Below, in pieces: positions 25,820-33,363 of a DNA stretch of 64,000 nucleotides. The translations under genes were made by a program, and so were the position numbers. Numbering within the stretch: the stretch's first letter is position 1; each line of letters begins with the position of its first letter. The DNA is from Cellulosimicrobium cellulans. Its GTDB lineage: Bacteria; Actinomycetota; Actinomycetes; Actinomycetales; Cellulomonadaceae. The stretch covers positions 62,001-126,000 of the forward strand of contig NZ_VEGH01000005.1 of NCBI RefSeq assembly GCF_007679345.1, in the 5' to 3' direction. Below the pieces are notes generated by a model. That model was given only the letters and a program-made list of their open reading frames with translations, did no database searches and had not been told where the DNA came from.

Positions 25820-26730
25820 GGCTGATCCTCCCGGGAGGGCGCCGTCGGCTCGCCCGGCGCACCGGCCAGGAGCGGCCGGACCTCGGTGCCGAGCCAGGCG
25901 GCCGTCCCGGCGGCGTCGGACATGTCCGGGGTGGTGCCGTCGGGTTCGACGGGCACCACCGCGACCGTGGTCGCGCCGGCGTCGACGAACCGCCGGAGGT
26001 GCGCGGCGGTGCGCCCCGGGCCCGCGGCGCGCAGGGCGGCGTCCACGCCCACGTACACGCAGGCGCCGGACCACCCGCCGTGGTCCCGGGCGGCGCGGCC
26101 CTCGGCGACGGTGTGCAGCTGGGCGCGCGTGTCGTCGGGCGAGACCCCGAGCTGGAGGATCACACCGTCGCCGACCTCGCCGGCGAGGCGGAGCGTCCGG
26201 GGCCCGTGCGCGCCGACGTACAGCGGCGGCGGCACCGCGGGCGGCCAGACCAGCCGGGCGCCGTCGAGCGCGACGTAGCGGCCCGCGACCGTCACCGGCT
26301 CCCCGCGCAGCAGCGGGCGCAGCACCGACGCGTGCTCGCGCAGCAGGGTGAGCGGCGAGGCGACCCGGGCGCCGATCTCGGCCATCCAGGACTGCACGCC
26401 GTGGCCGATCCCGGGGACCAGGCGCCCGGGGAACATCTCCGCCAGGGTGGCCACGTCCATCGCCGCGAGCACCGCGTGCCGCAGCGGGACGGGCAGCACG
26501 CCGAGGCCGACGCGCAGCCGCTCCGTCGCGCTCAGCACGGCCCCCGCCTGCGCGACCGCCGACTGCCGGTAGACGTCCTCCCACAGCCACAGCTCGGCGA
26601 GCCCGGACGCCTCGGCGGCCTGCGCGACCGCGAGGAGCCCCCGGGTCGGCAGCTCGGGCGTCGCCACGACGGCGAGCGTGACGGCGTCGCCGGCCCCGGG
26701 GACCCGCGCGTCCTGGCCGGGCCCGGTCAC
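25816..26730 (-). CDS. LLM-class flavin-dependent oxidoreductase
   Basis: 304 aa from the GTG that overlaps the NagA stop. The start TGPGQDAR is followed by the barrel strand VTLAVVATPE and LAELWLWEDVYRQSAVAQAG, typical of bacterial-luciferase-like proteins. RLRVGLGVLPVPLRHAVLAA and PGRLVPGIGHGVQSWMAEIG correspond to the F420/FMN-binding barrel segments. In actinomycetes many such proteins use F420. An LLM enzyme between a deacetylase and a DUF4832 gene is unusual in sugar catabolism; its role here is unknown. Confidence 0.75.
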   Translation of the reverse strand: MTGPGQDARVPGAGDAVTLAVVATPELPTRGLLAVAQAAEASGLAELWLWEDVYRQSAVAQAGAVLSATERLRVGLGVLPVPLRHAVLAAMDVATLAEMFPGRLVPGIGHGVQSWMAEIGARVASPLTLLREHASVLRPLLRGEPVTVAGRYVALDGARLVWPPAVPPPLYVGAHGPRTLRLAGEVGDGVILQLGVSPDDTRAQLHTVAEGRAARDHGGWSGACVYVGVDAALRAAGPGRTAAHLRRFVDAGATTVAVVPVEPDGTTPDMSDAAGTAAWLGTEVRPLLAGAPGEPTAPSREDQP

Positions 26731-27881
26731 GGCAGGAACCGGCCGGCGCGCAGGACGCGCGTGACCCGCGCGCCGGCGAGCACGACGAGGTCGGCCGGCG
26801 CCCCGGCGACGATCCCGGGCGCCGGCAGGCCGAGCGCGCGGGCGGGGATCGAGGACGCGGACGCCACGGCGGCGGCCACGTCGAGGCCGAGCACCGCCAC
26901 GGCCCGGGCGACCGCGTCGGCGACCGTGATCGTGCTCCCGGCGAGCGACCCGTTCGAGGTCGCCCGGGCCACGGAGTCCGTCACCACGACGGCGCTGCCG
27001 CCGATCTCGTACGCGCCGTCGCCCAGGCCCGTGGCCGCCATCGCGTCCGAGACCAGCGCGAGCCGCTCCGGGGCCACGGTCGCGAGCATCCGCGCGGGCT
27101 CCGGGGCGACGTGGTGCCCGTCGAGGATGAGCTCGATCGTCACCCGGTCGTCGAACAGCGCCGCGCCGAGCGGGCCCGGCTCGCGGTGGTGCAGGCCGGG
27201 CATGCCGTTGAAGGCGTGGGTGAGCACCGTCGCCCCGGCGTCGAACGCCGCCCGGGCCTGCGCCGCGGTGCAGGACGTGTGGCCGACGGCCACCGTGACG
27301 CCCTCGGCCACCAGGAAGCGGATCGCCTCGGCGGCGCCCGGGAGCTCCGGGGCGAGGGTCACCATCCGCAGCGCGCTCCGGGAGGCTCGGACGAGCCGCC
27401 GCAGCTCGGCGACGGACGGCGGCCGGAGCAGGTCGGGCGCGTGGCACCCCCGGTGGCCCGCGTCGAGGTACGGCCCCTCCAGGTGGATCCCCGCGAACCG
27501 CCCCTCGGCGACCAGGTCGCTCAGCAGCGCGACCCGCTCGACCAGGACGTCGAGCGGCGCGGTGGCGACCGAGGCGCAGAGCGTCGTCGAGCCGCGGCCG
27601 CGGTGGTGCGCCGCCGCCGTCTCGGCGTCCTCGGGCGACGCCGAGCCGTAGTCGTGCCCGAGCGCGCCGTGGTGGTGGATGTCGACGAACCCGGGTGCGA
27701 GCACCCCGGCGACCCGCAGGACCTCGTCGGGCGCGCCGACCGGGGCCGGGGGCGGAGGCGGACCGTCGCCGGTCGCGGCGATCCGGCCGTCGGCGACACG
27801 CACCCAGCCGGGGCCGGACACGGCCGCGCCGCGCACCACGCCGTCGGCGACGAGGGTCACGGACGCGGCCGGGTCCGGCAC
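26727..27881 (-). CDS. nagA: N-acetylglucosamine/galactosamine-6-phosphate deacetylase
   Basis: 384 aa from GTG, 3 bp after the AgaS-like stop. Amidohydrolase-1 motifs in order: LAPGFVDIHHHGALG (metal-site His residues), FAGIHLEGPYLDAGHRG (Glu ligand), VAVGHTSCTAAQ (His), LTHAFNGMPGLHHREPG (His), ELILDGHHV and LALVSDAMAATG (catalytic Asp). Family enzymes release acetate from GlcNAc-6-P or GalNAc-6-P. With an AgaS-type isomerase and a GatZ-like gene directly upstream, GalNAc-6-P is the more likely substrate (AgaA role), although the sequence does not separate the two. Confidence 0.88.
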   Translation of the reverse strand: MPDPAASVTLVADGVVRGAAVSGPGWVRVADGRIAATGDGPPPPPAPVGAPDEVLRVAGVLAPGFVDIHHHGALGHDYGSASPEDAETAAAHHRGRGSTTLCASVATAPLDVLVERVALLSDLVAEGRFAGIHLEGPYLDAGHRGCHAPDLLRPPSVAELRRLVRASRSALRMVTLAPELPGAAEAIRFLVAEGVTVAVGHTSCTAAQARAAFDAGATVLTHAFNGMPGLHHREPGPLGAALFDDRVTIELILDGHHVAPEPARMLATVAPERLALVSDAMAATGLGDGAYEIGGSAVVVTDSVARATSNGSLAGSTITVADAVARAVAVLGLDVAAAVASASSIPARALGLPAPGIVAGAPADLVVLAGARVTRVLRAGRFLP

Positions 27882-27884
27882 TCC

Positions 27885-29051
27885 TCAGCCCTCCAGCGGG
27901 TGGATGACGACGCCCTTGACCACCCGGTTGACGCTGCCGCCCGGGAACGGGTTGTCCGGGGTGCAGCCGACGCCGACCGACGAGAACAGAGCGACGACCT
28001 GCGCGACCAGCACCGCGACCAGCGCGGTGGCCACGTCGCCCGCGCCGGCCAGCTCCGGGAAGGACCACGCCACGGCACCGTCGACGTCGACCGGGTCGGC
28101 CGACAGCACCAGCAGGCGCCCGTCCGGGACGGCCGCGGCCATCTCGCGCGCCATGTCCAGGTCGTACCGGCGGGTGTACGGGTCGCCGGACACGAGGACG
28201 ACGGCGAGCGTCGTCGGGTCGAGGACCGCCTTCGGTCCGTGGCGGAACCCCAGCGAGGAGTCGGACCACGGGACGACCTTGCCGGCGGTGAGCTCGAGGA
28301 TCTTCAGGCCGGCCTCGTTCGCCGCGCCCGCGAGCGGGCCGGAGCCGAGGTAGACGATGCGCCCCGGCGCGGTGAACGCGAGCTTCTCGATCTCGCCGAC
28401 CCGCTCCGCCAGGAGCGCGTCGCCCGCCGCCGCCACGCGCTCGCACGTGGTCCGCACCTGCTCCTCACCGGCCCCGGACGTCACGAGCCACCCGGTCAGC
28501 AGCATCGAGGAGAAGCTCGACGTCATCGCGAAGGACTGGTCGTTCGTCTCCGGCGGGAGCAGCAGGACCGTCGAGCGCTCCCGCGCCGCGTGCTCGGTGG
28601 CGAGCCGTCCCTCGGCGTTGCACGTGATGATGAGGTGGTGCACCTCGGTGAGCAGCTGCTCGGCGAGCTCCGTCGCGGCCACCGACTCGGGACTGTTGCC
28701 GGACCGCGCGAACGACACGAGCAGCGTCGGCCGGTCGCCCGCGAACGCGGCGTGCGGGTTCGACACGATGTCCGTCGTGGGCACGGCCTCCGCGGGCCGG
28801 CTGCGGAGCTCCCCGAGCGCGGGGGCGATCGTGTCCCCCACGAAGGCCGACGTGCCGGCCCCGGTGAACACGATCCGGACGTCGTCCCGCGCGAGCAGCG
28901 GGCCGATCTTCGCGTCGATCTCGGCGCGGGCGGACCCGAGCAGGTCGGCGACCTTGCGCCACACGGCCGGCTGCTGCGCGATCTCGCGGGCGGTGTGGGC
29001 GGAGCCCTCCACGTCCAGCGGCGCGAACAGCTCGGGGAACGACGCGGTCAT
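27885..29051 (-). CDS. agaS: AgaS-type SIS-domain sugar-phosphate deaminase/isomerase
   Basis: 388 aa from ATG overlapping the GatZ-like stop. Two SIS domains: the first at residues ~55-190 with VFTGAGTSAFVGDT and LVSFARSGNSPESVA, the second at ~225-360 with IVYLGSGPLAGAANEAGL and a SSLGFRHGPKAVLD active-site block. AgaS proteins convert galactosamine-6-P to tagatose-6-P with loss of ammonia. Position between the GatZ-like and NagA-like genes fits the pathway GalNAc-6-P to GalN-6-P to tagatose-6-P. It is unlikely to be a transcriptional regulator because no HTH is attached. Confidence 0.85.
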   Translation of the reverse strand: MTASFPELFAPLDVEGSAHTAREIAQQPAVWRKVADLLGSARAEIDAKIGPLLARDDVRIVFTGAGTSAFVGDTIAPALGELRSRPAEAVPTTDIVSNPHAAFAGDRPTLLVSFARSGNSPESVAATELAEQLLTEVHHLIITCNAEGRLATEHAARERSTVLLLPPETNDQSFAMTSSFSSMLLTGWLVTSGAGEEQVRTTCERVAAAGDALLAERVGEIEKLAFTAPGRIVYLGSGPLAGAANEAGLKILELTAGKVVPWSDSSLGFRHGPKAVLDPTTLAVVLVSGDPYTRRYDLDMAREMAAAVPDGRLLVLSADPVDVDGAVAWSFPELAGAGDVATALVAVLVAQVVALFSSVGVGCTPDNPFPGGSVNRVVKGVVIHPLEG

Positions 29052-30343
29052 GCACCCACCTCCTGGGGGTTGGTGGCGAACGCGTACGCGCGCAGTGCGT
29101 CCTTCACCCGGTCCATCGCGAGCGCGCGGGGGTCGTTCCGCAGCTCGCCGCGCAGCACGCGGTCGTACTGCGCCGGCAGGTACTGGCTGAGCAGCGGGAG
29201 CGGGATCTCGATCGCCGCGAGGTTGTCGAGCAGCCGCTCCTGCGCGGCCTCGATCGCGGCGTCGGGCAGGTAGTAGCGCAGCCGGTCGGAGTAGGAGTAG
29301 CGCCGCTGGATGCGCTGCTCGCCCTCGTCGCCCTCGTAGTAGGAGCTCCAGCGCCCGGGGTCGGCCACCATGGTCGACTCGATCACGGAGCGCAGGCCGG
29401 ACCGCCGCTCGGCGGGGACCAGCTCGTCCTCGATGTGGGACAGCGCGAAAAGCCCCTCGCGCAGGTGGAAGGTCAGGCCCGGGCCGACCTTGATGACGAA
29501 CCAGTGGTCCTCGACCAGCTCGCGGAGCCGCTCCGGCAGCTGGTAGTCCGTCGAGTGCGCCTCGAACAGCATCGTGGGCTCGTCGTCGAGGACGGTGCGC
29601 AGCGCGACCGTCTTGCTGCGGTCGTACGGGATCACCCGCAGGTGGTCGAACTCGACGCCGGGCTGCACCACGAGGGCGATGACCCGGTCCCACGCGTCCA
29701 GCACCCCGTGCTCGGCGAACGCGCGCCGGTGGGCGGCGATCGTCGCGCGGGCCGCGTCCGGCGACGTGGCCGCGAGCTCGCCGAGGTCCTCGTGCGCGCC
29801 GCCGGGCACCGGCACCTCCGTGCCGATGACGTAGACCGGGCGCTGCGCCAGGCCCGCGTCCGTCGCGGCCCTCTCCGCCACGGCCAGCATCCGCGCGGCG
29901 CGCTCGGCGACCACCTCGTCGGACAGCGGCAGGGTGTCGTCGGCGCACGCCATCGAGCAGTCGAGGTGGATCTTCTCGTAGCCCGCCGCGACGTAGGCCG
30001 CGACCAGGTCGAGGGCCTTCGCCATCGCCTGCTCCGCCGGCTCGGACTGCCACCGGTTGGGGCCGAGGTGGTCCCCGCCCAGGATCAGCCGGTCCGCGGG
30101 CAGCCCCTCCTCGGCGGCGATCGACAGGCAGAGCTCGCGGAAGTCCGCCGGGCGCATGCCGGTGTAGCCGCCGAACTGGTCGACCTGGTTGCTCGTGGCC
30201 TCGATCAGGACCGGCGTCCCGTCCTCGACCGCCTGCGCGATCGCGGCCCGGAGCACCAGCGGGTGCGCCGAGCACACCGCCGCGATCCCCACCGGGGTGC
30301 CGGACTTGTGGGCTCGAACCATGTCGAGCAGCTTCATGCTCAT
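29048..30343 (-). CDS. GatZ/KbaZ family protein (tagatose-bisphosphate aldolase subunit or T6P epimerase)
   Basis: 431 aa from ATG after AAAGGAAA. Begins KLLDMVRAHKSGTPVGIAAV and has RLILGGDHLGPNRWQ, GYEKIHLDCSMACAD, YVIGTEVPVPGGAHED and VEDHWFVIKVGPGLTFHLRE, all hallmarks of this family (PF08013). In E. coli GatZ/KbaZ is the non-catalytic partner of the GatY/KbaY aldolase. No GatY/KbaY or PfkB-type kinase gene is in this window, and some proteins annotated as this family have been reported to be fructose/tagatose-6-P 4-epimerases. That activity would complete the pathway to fructose-6-P without kinase or aldolase. This is inference. Confidence 0.85.
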   Translation of the reverse strand: MSMKLLDMVRAHKSGTPVGIAAVCSAHPLVLRAAIAQAVEDGTPVLIEATSNQVDQFGGYTGMRPADFRELCLSIAAEEGLPADRLILGGDHLGPNRWQSEPAEQAMAKALDLVAAYVAAGYEKIHLDCSMACADDTLPLSDEVVAERAARMLAVAERAATDAGLAQRPVYVIGTEVPVPGGAHEDLGELAATSPDAARATIAAHRRAFAEHGVLDAWDRVIALVVQPGVEFDHLRVIPYDRSKTVALRTVLDDEPTMLFEAHSTDYQLPERLRELVEDHWFVIKVGPGLTFHLREGLFALSHIEDELVPAERRSGLRSVIESTMVADPGRWSSYYEGDEGEQRIQRRYSYSDRLRYYLPDAAIEAAQERLLDNLAAIEIPLPLLSQYLPAQYDRVLRGELRNDPRALAMDRVKDALRAYAFATNPQEVGA

Positions 30344-30376
30344 GGTGCTGTTTCCTTTGCTGGTGGTGCCGCGGGG

Positions 30377-31603
30377 CTAGGCCTGCGGGGCGGCGATGCG
30401 CCGGAAGTGGGCGACGACGTGGGCGGGCAGCTCGGGCACGGCGACCGGCCGCGACCCGTCCCGCAGCGACGCGGCGGCGAGCGACCCGGCGGCGACCGCC
30501 TCGCGGGCGGCCAGCGGGGAGACGACCGTGGGCGCGCCGTCGACGACGTGGTCGAGGAACTCGCGCATCGACTCCAGGTCGGCGTCCGCGTGCCCGCTGT
30601 CGACCCCGTCGACGACGTACTCGGCGTCCCCGGCGAGCTGCCACTCGTGCCGGCGGTTCCAGACCCGGACGACCGCGTCGTTGGTGTCGCCGAAGTTCTC
30701 CAGCCGGCCCTCGGTGCCGATCACGGTGTAGTTCCGCCAGTAGTCCGGCGTGAAGTGGCACTGCTGGTAGCTGGCCATGACCCCGTTGTCGAGCGTCATC
30801 ATCATCATCGAGACGTCCTCGACGTCCACGACCGGGTTCAGCCCCGTGGCCGCCGCCGGCGGCCAGTTGTCCAGCGAGAACCAGTCGGGCATGAGCTCGC
30901 CGGTGCGGTCCCGGCGGTCGGTGACGTCGCCGTAGACCATGAGGTCGCCCATCCCCACGACCCGGCGGGTGTACCCGTGCGCGAGGTAGTGGACGATGTC
31001 GATGTCGTGGCTGGCCTTCTGCAGCAGCAGCGTGTTGGTCCGCGAGCGGTCGGCGTGCCAGTCCTTGAAGTAGTAGTCGCCGCCGTTGCCCACGAAGTGG
31101 CGCACCCAGACCGCCTTGACCTCGCCGATCTCGCCGCGCTCGATCACGCCGCGCATCACCTTGACGAAGGCCGAGTGGCGCATGTTGTGCCCGATGTAGA
31201 GCGGGGTGCCGGTCTCGGCGGCCGTCGTGAGCACCGCGTCGGCGTCCTCGAGCGTGATCGCGAGCGGCTTCTCCACGTACGACGGGATGCCGGCGCGCAG
31301 GAGCTGGACGGCGATCTCGGCGTGCGTGTCGTCGGGCGAGGTCACGATCGCGACGTCGAACCCGCCGGCCGCGATCAGCGACGCGGTGTCGCCGTGGACG
31401 GCGATGTCGCCGAACGACGCGCGGGCGCGGTCGCGGCCGGCGGCGTGGATGTCGGCCGCGGCGACGACGGCGGAGCCGGGGCGGACGGTGGCGACGTGGT
31501 GCGCGATCGACGACCGGGCGCCCACACCGATGACGGCGACCCGGAGGCCGCTCGATCCGCGGTCGATGCTCGGTTCTGATCGAATCACCGGGGTTTCGCT
31601 CAT
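30377..31603 (-). CDS. Gfo/Idh/MocA family oxidoreductase (copy 2)
   Basis: 408 aa from the ATG at MSETPV, the first codon after a -10-like TACACT with only six bases between, so the mRNA is probably leaderless. Rossmann motif RVAVIGVGARSSIAHHV, then SPDDTHAEIAVQLLRAG and YVEKPLA; C-terminal domain with GNGGDYYFKDWHADRS and QKASHDIDIVHYLAHG. Strongly similar to copy 1 (17968-19167). First gene of the minus arm, 33 bp before the GatZ-like gene. It may be a sugar dehydrogenase or an NAD-dependent GH109-like glycosidase. Confidence 0.85.
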   Translation of the reverse strand: MSETPVIRSEPSIDRGSSGLRVAVIGVGARSSIAHHVATVRPGSAVVAAADIHAAGRDRARASFGDIAVHGDTASLIAAGGFDVAIVTSPDDTHAEIAVQLLRAGIPSYVEKPLAITLEDADAVLTTAAETGTPLYIGHNMRHSAFVKVMRGVIERGEIGEVKAVWVRHFVGNGGDYYFKDWHADRSRTNTLLLQKASHDIDIVHYLAHGYTRRVVGMGDLMVYGDVTDRRDRTGELMPDWFSLDNWPPAAATGLNPVVDVEDVSMMMMTLDNGVMASYQQCHFTPDYWRNYTVIGTEGRLENFGDTNDAVVRVWNRRHEWQLAGDAEYVVDGVDSGHADADLESMREFLDHVVDGAPTVVSPLAAREAVAAGSLAAASLRDGSRPVAVPELPAHVVAHFRRIAAPQA

Positions 31604-31609
31604 GATGTG

Positions 31610-31615
31610 AGTGTA
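31610..31615 (-). promoter_or_regulatory. -10 element for leaderless gfo copy 2
   Basis: TACACT on the minus strand, six bases before the ATG, placing the transcription start at or next to the first codon. The same spacing occurs before the LacI gene and both methyltransferase genes. Confidence 0.5.
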
Positions 31616-31737
31616 GACCGAACCCTGCGGCGGAGGGAACACCCTGGTGCTGGCTGGCTCCGGGGCCGCGGCGGGGGTCGACGCGGGCCCCGCGGCGGCC
31701 TGCGGGCGCCCTGCGGGGCTCTCCGGGCGCGCGAACG

Positions 31738-31776
31738 AGAGGACGGCGCCGCCCGGTCGGGGCGGCGCCGTCCTCT
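31738..31776 (-). terminator. Strong hairpin terminator after the GH4 gene
   Basis: A perfect 17-bp inverted repeat (AGAGGACGGCGCCGCCC and its complement) with a 5-nt loop GGTCG, 19 bp after the GH4 stop. No long T-run follows on either strand. It isolates the GH4 transcript from the leaderless oxidoreductase gene downstream. Confidence 0.7.
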
Positions 31777-31795
31777 GCGCGCGGGCGTGCGGGGG

Positions 31796-33115
31796 CTACG
31801 GCAGCACGAGGTCGACCTCGCCGCCGAGCGCGCGCGGGAGGTGGGCGCGGTGCGCCTCGGTCAGCTCGTCGCAGAGCGCCCAGATCTGCTCCGGCGTGAG
31901 CGTCGCCGCGGCGTTGCCGTCGACCAGCACCGCCTGCCGCACGGCGCGCGGGTCCCCGGTGAGCGCCGCCTGCACGGTCAGCTCGGCGACCGACAGCATC
32001 GTGCGGTTGAGCGCCGCCCCCGCCGTCGGGATCGACCCCACCGCCACCGGGCGCACCCCGTCCCCGTCGACCACGGCCGGCACCTCGACGACCGCCCCCT
32101 GCGGGAGGTTGTCGATGTAGCCCGCGTTCGGCACGTTGACGTGGATCTTCCGCTCGGTGCCGGTCAGCAGCGAGTGGATGATCTGCGGCGCGTACTCGGC
32201 GGCGCCCTCGTCGGGCAGGTCGAGCGGCTCGCCGGCGGCCAGCTGCCGCCGCACCTGCTCCACCTCGGCGAGGTTCTGCTCCGAGATGTCGAGGTAGACG
32301 AGCGGCTCCAGCCGGTACCGCGCCACCTGCTCGTCCGAGCGCAGGAACCACGGCAGGTACTCCGAGGAGTGCTCCGAGGTCTCCGTCGGGTAGTACCCGA
32401 TCCGGCGGTACATCTCGACGCGCACCCGGCGCAGCAGCTCCGGGTCCTCGGCGAGCTTCGCCTCCAGCAGCGGGTACAGGCTCTCCCCGCCGCGCGACCA
32501 CTCGGTGAGCCACGCCTGGTGGTTCACGCCCGCAGCCGCGTACTCGACCTCGTCGAACGGGACCCCGACCAGCTCGGAGAGGTCGTTCGCGGTCCAGTAC
32601 ACGGAGTGGCACAACCCGACGACCTTGATCTCGGGGGCGACGACGGACCACCACCACACGTTGAGCGTCATCGGGTTCGTGTAGTTCAGCACCCAGGCGT
32701 CGGGGCAGACCTCGCGCACGTCGCGGGCGATCTCGGAGATCACCGGGAAGGTCCGCAGCCCGCGGAACACGCCGCCGACGCCGGTCGTGTCGCCGATGGT
32801 CTGGCGCAGCCCGTAGCGCGCCGGGATCTCCAGGTCCTTGCGCGTCCCGTCGACGCCGCCGACCTGGACCATGATCACGACCGCCGTCGCGCCCGCGAGC
32901 ATCTCGCGCCGGTCGAGCGACGCCGTGACCCGGACCGGCTTCCCGAACCGCCGGGCGACGTGCTCCGCGGTGCCGCGGGCGATCGCCAGGCGGTCGGGGT
33001 CGATGTCCTGGAGGGCGATCTCCAGCTCGGGGAGGTCGTCGTAGCGCAGGATGTCGACGAGCAGCTGGCGGGTGAACACGGCGGATCCGGCGCCCAGGAA
33101 CGTGATGCGAGTCAT
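31796..33115 (-). CDS. GH4-family NAD-dependent glycosidase (alpha-galactosidase type)
   Basis: 439 aa from ATG. The N-terminal NAD site is ITFLGAGSAVFTRQLLVDIL. VLNYTNPMTLNVW and GLCHSVYWTA follow; Cys-His-Ser is the metal-binding triad version typical of GH4 alpha-galactosidases (MelA), not of the phospho-glycosidases. AAAGVNHQAWLTEW carries the catalytic region. GH4 enzymes cleave by a transient oxidation at C3, using NAD+ and Mn2+. No signal peptide, so cytoplasmic. It has its own upstream region with a direct repeat and a terminator after it, so it is a separate unit beside the amino-sugar island. Confidence 0.85.
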   Translation of the reverse strand: MTRITFLGAGSAVFTRQLLVDILRYDDLPELEIALQDIDPDRLAIARGTAEHVARRFGKPVRVTASLDRREMLAGATAVVIMVQVGGVDGTRKDLEIPARYGLRQTIGDTTGVGGVFRGLRTFPVISEIARDVREVCPDAWVLNYTNPMTLNVWWWSVVAPEIKVVGLCHSVYWTANDLSELVGVPFDEVEYAAAGVNHQAWLTEWSRGGESLYPLLEAKLAEDPELLRRVRVEMYRRIGYYPTETSEHSSEYLPWFLRSDEQVARYRLEPLVYLDISEQNLAEVEQVRRQLAAGEPLDLPDEGAAEYAPQIIHSLLTGTERKIHVNVPNAGYIDNLPQGAVVEVPAVVDGDGVRPVAVGSIPTAGAALNRTMLSVAELTVQAALTGDPRAVRQAVLVDGNAAATLTPEQIWALCDELTEAHRAHLPRALGGEVDLVLP

Positions 33116-33144
33116 GCGGCCATCCTCGGGGGCGCGGCCGTGCA

Positions 33145-33164
33145 GATGCAAGTACTTGATGCAA
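33145..33164 (-). promoter_or_regulatory. Direct repeat in the GH4 upstream region
   Basis: Two exact copies of GATGCAA (33145-33151 and 33158-33164) separated by GTACTT; the centre is also a 10-bp palindrome CAAGTACTTG. It lies 30 bp before the GH4 ATG, where a repressor or activator would bind. The regulator is not known. Confidence 0.45.
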
Positions 33165-33263
33165 ACGCGCCCTCTTCGCTCACAAACGAGCACACTCTCG
33201 CGTGGTCTCCCCTTTCGCATCGGCGCGGCTCCCGGGACGGCGGCGGGCCGCGCCGCGCGCCGA

Positions 33264-33286
33264 GCAACTTCTGGCAACCGGTTGCC
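33264..33286 (+). promoter_or_regulatory. LacI-type operator before the mannonate dehydratase gene
   Basis: Pattern GCAACT-NN-TGGCAACCG-N-TTGC, containing the perfect 14-bp palindrome GGCAACCGGTTGCC (33273-33286). The same 23-bp pattern with few changes occurs before the uronate isomerase gene (35672-35694). The LacI-family gene lies between the two targets and is the likely ligand. Confidence 0.65.
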
Positions 33287-33363
33287 CCGCAGGGCCCGCC
33301 CCGGCGACGCTGCTGACCACGCGGGCGGCACCGGCGCCGCCCCCACCCCCGGGAGGGACGGCG

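Noticed and set aside
27885..33164. 1759-codon frame on the minus strand
   Set aside because: Only its last part is real (the AgaS-like gene); the upstream Arg/Pro-rich part is an out-of-frame reading of the GatZ-like, oxidoreductase and GH4 genes, so it is not a giant fusion.
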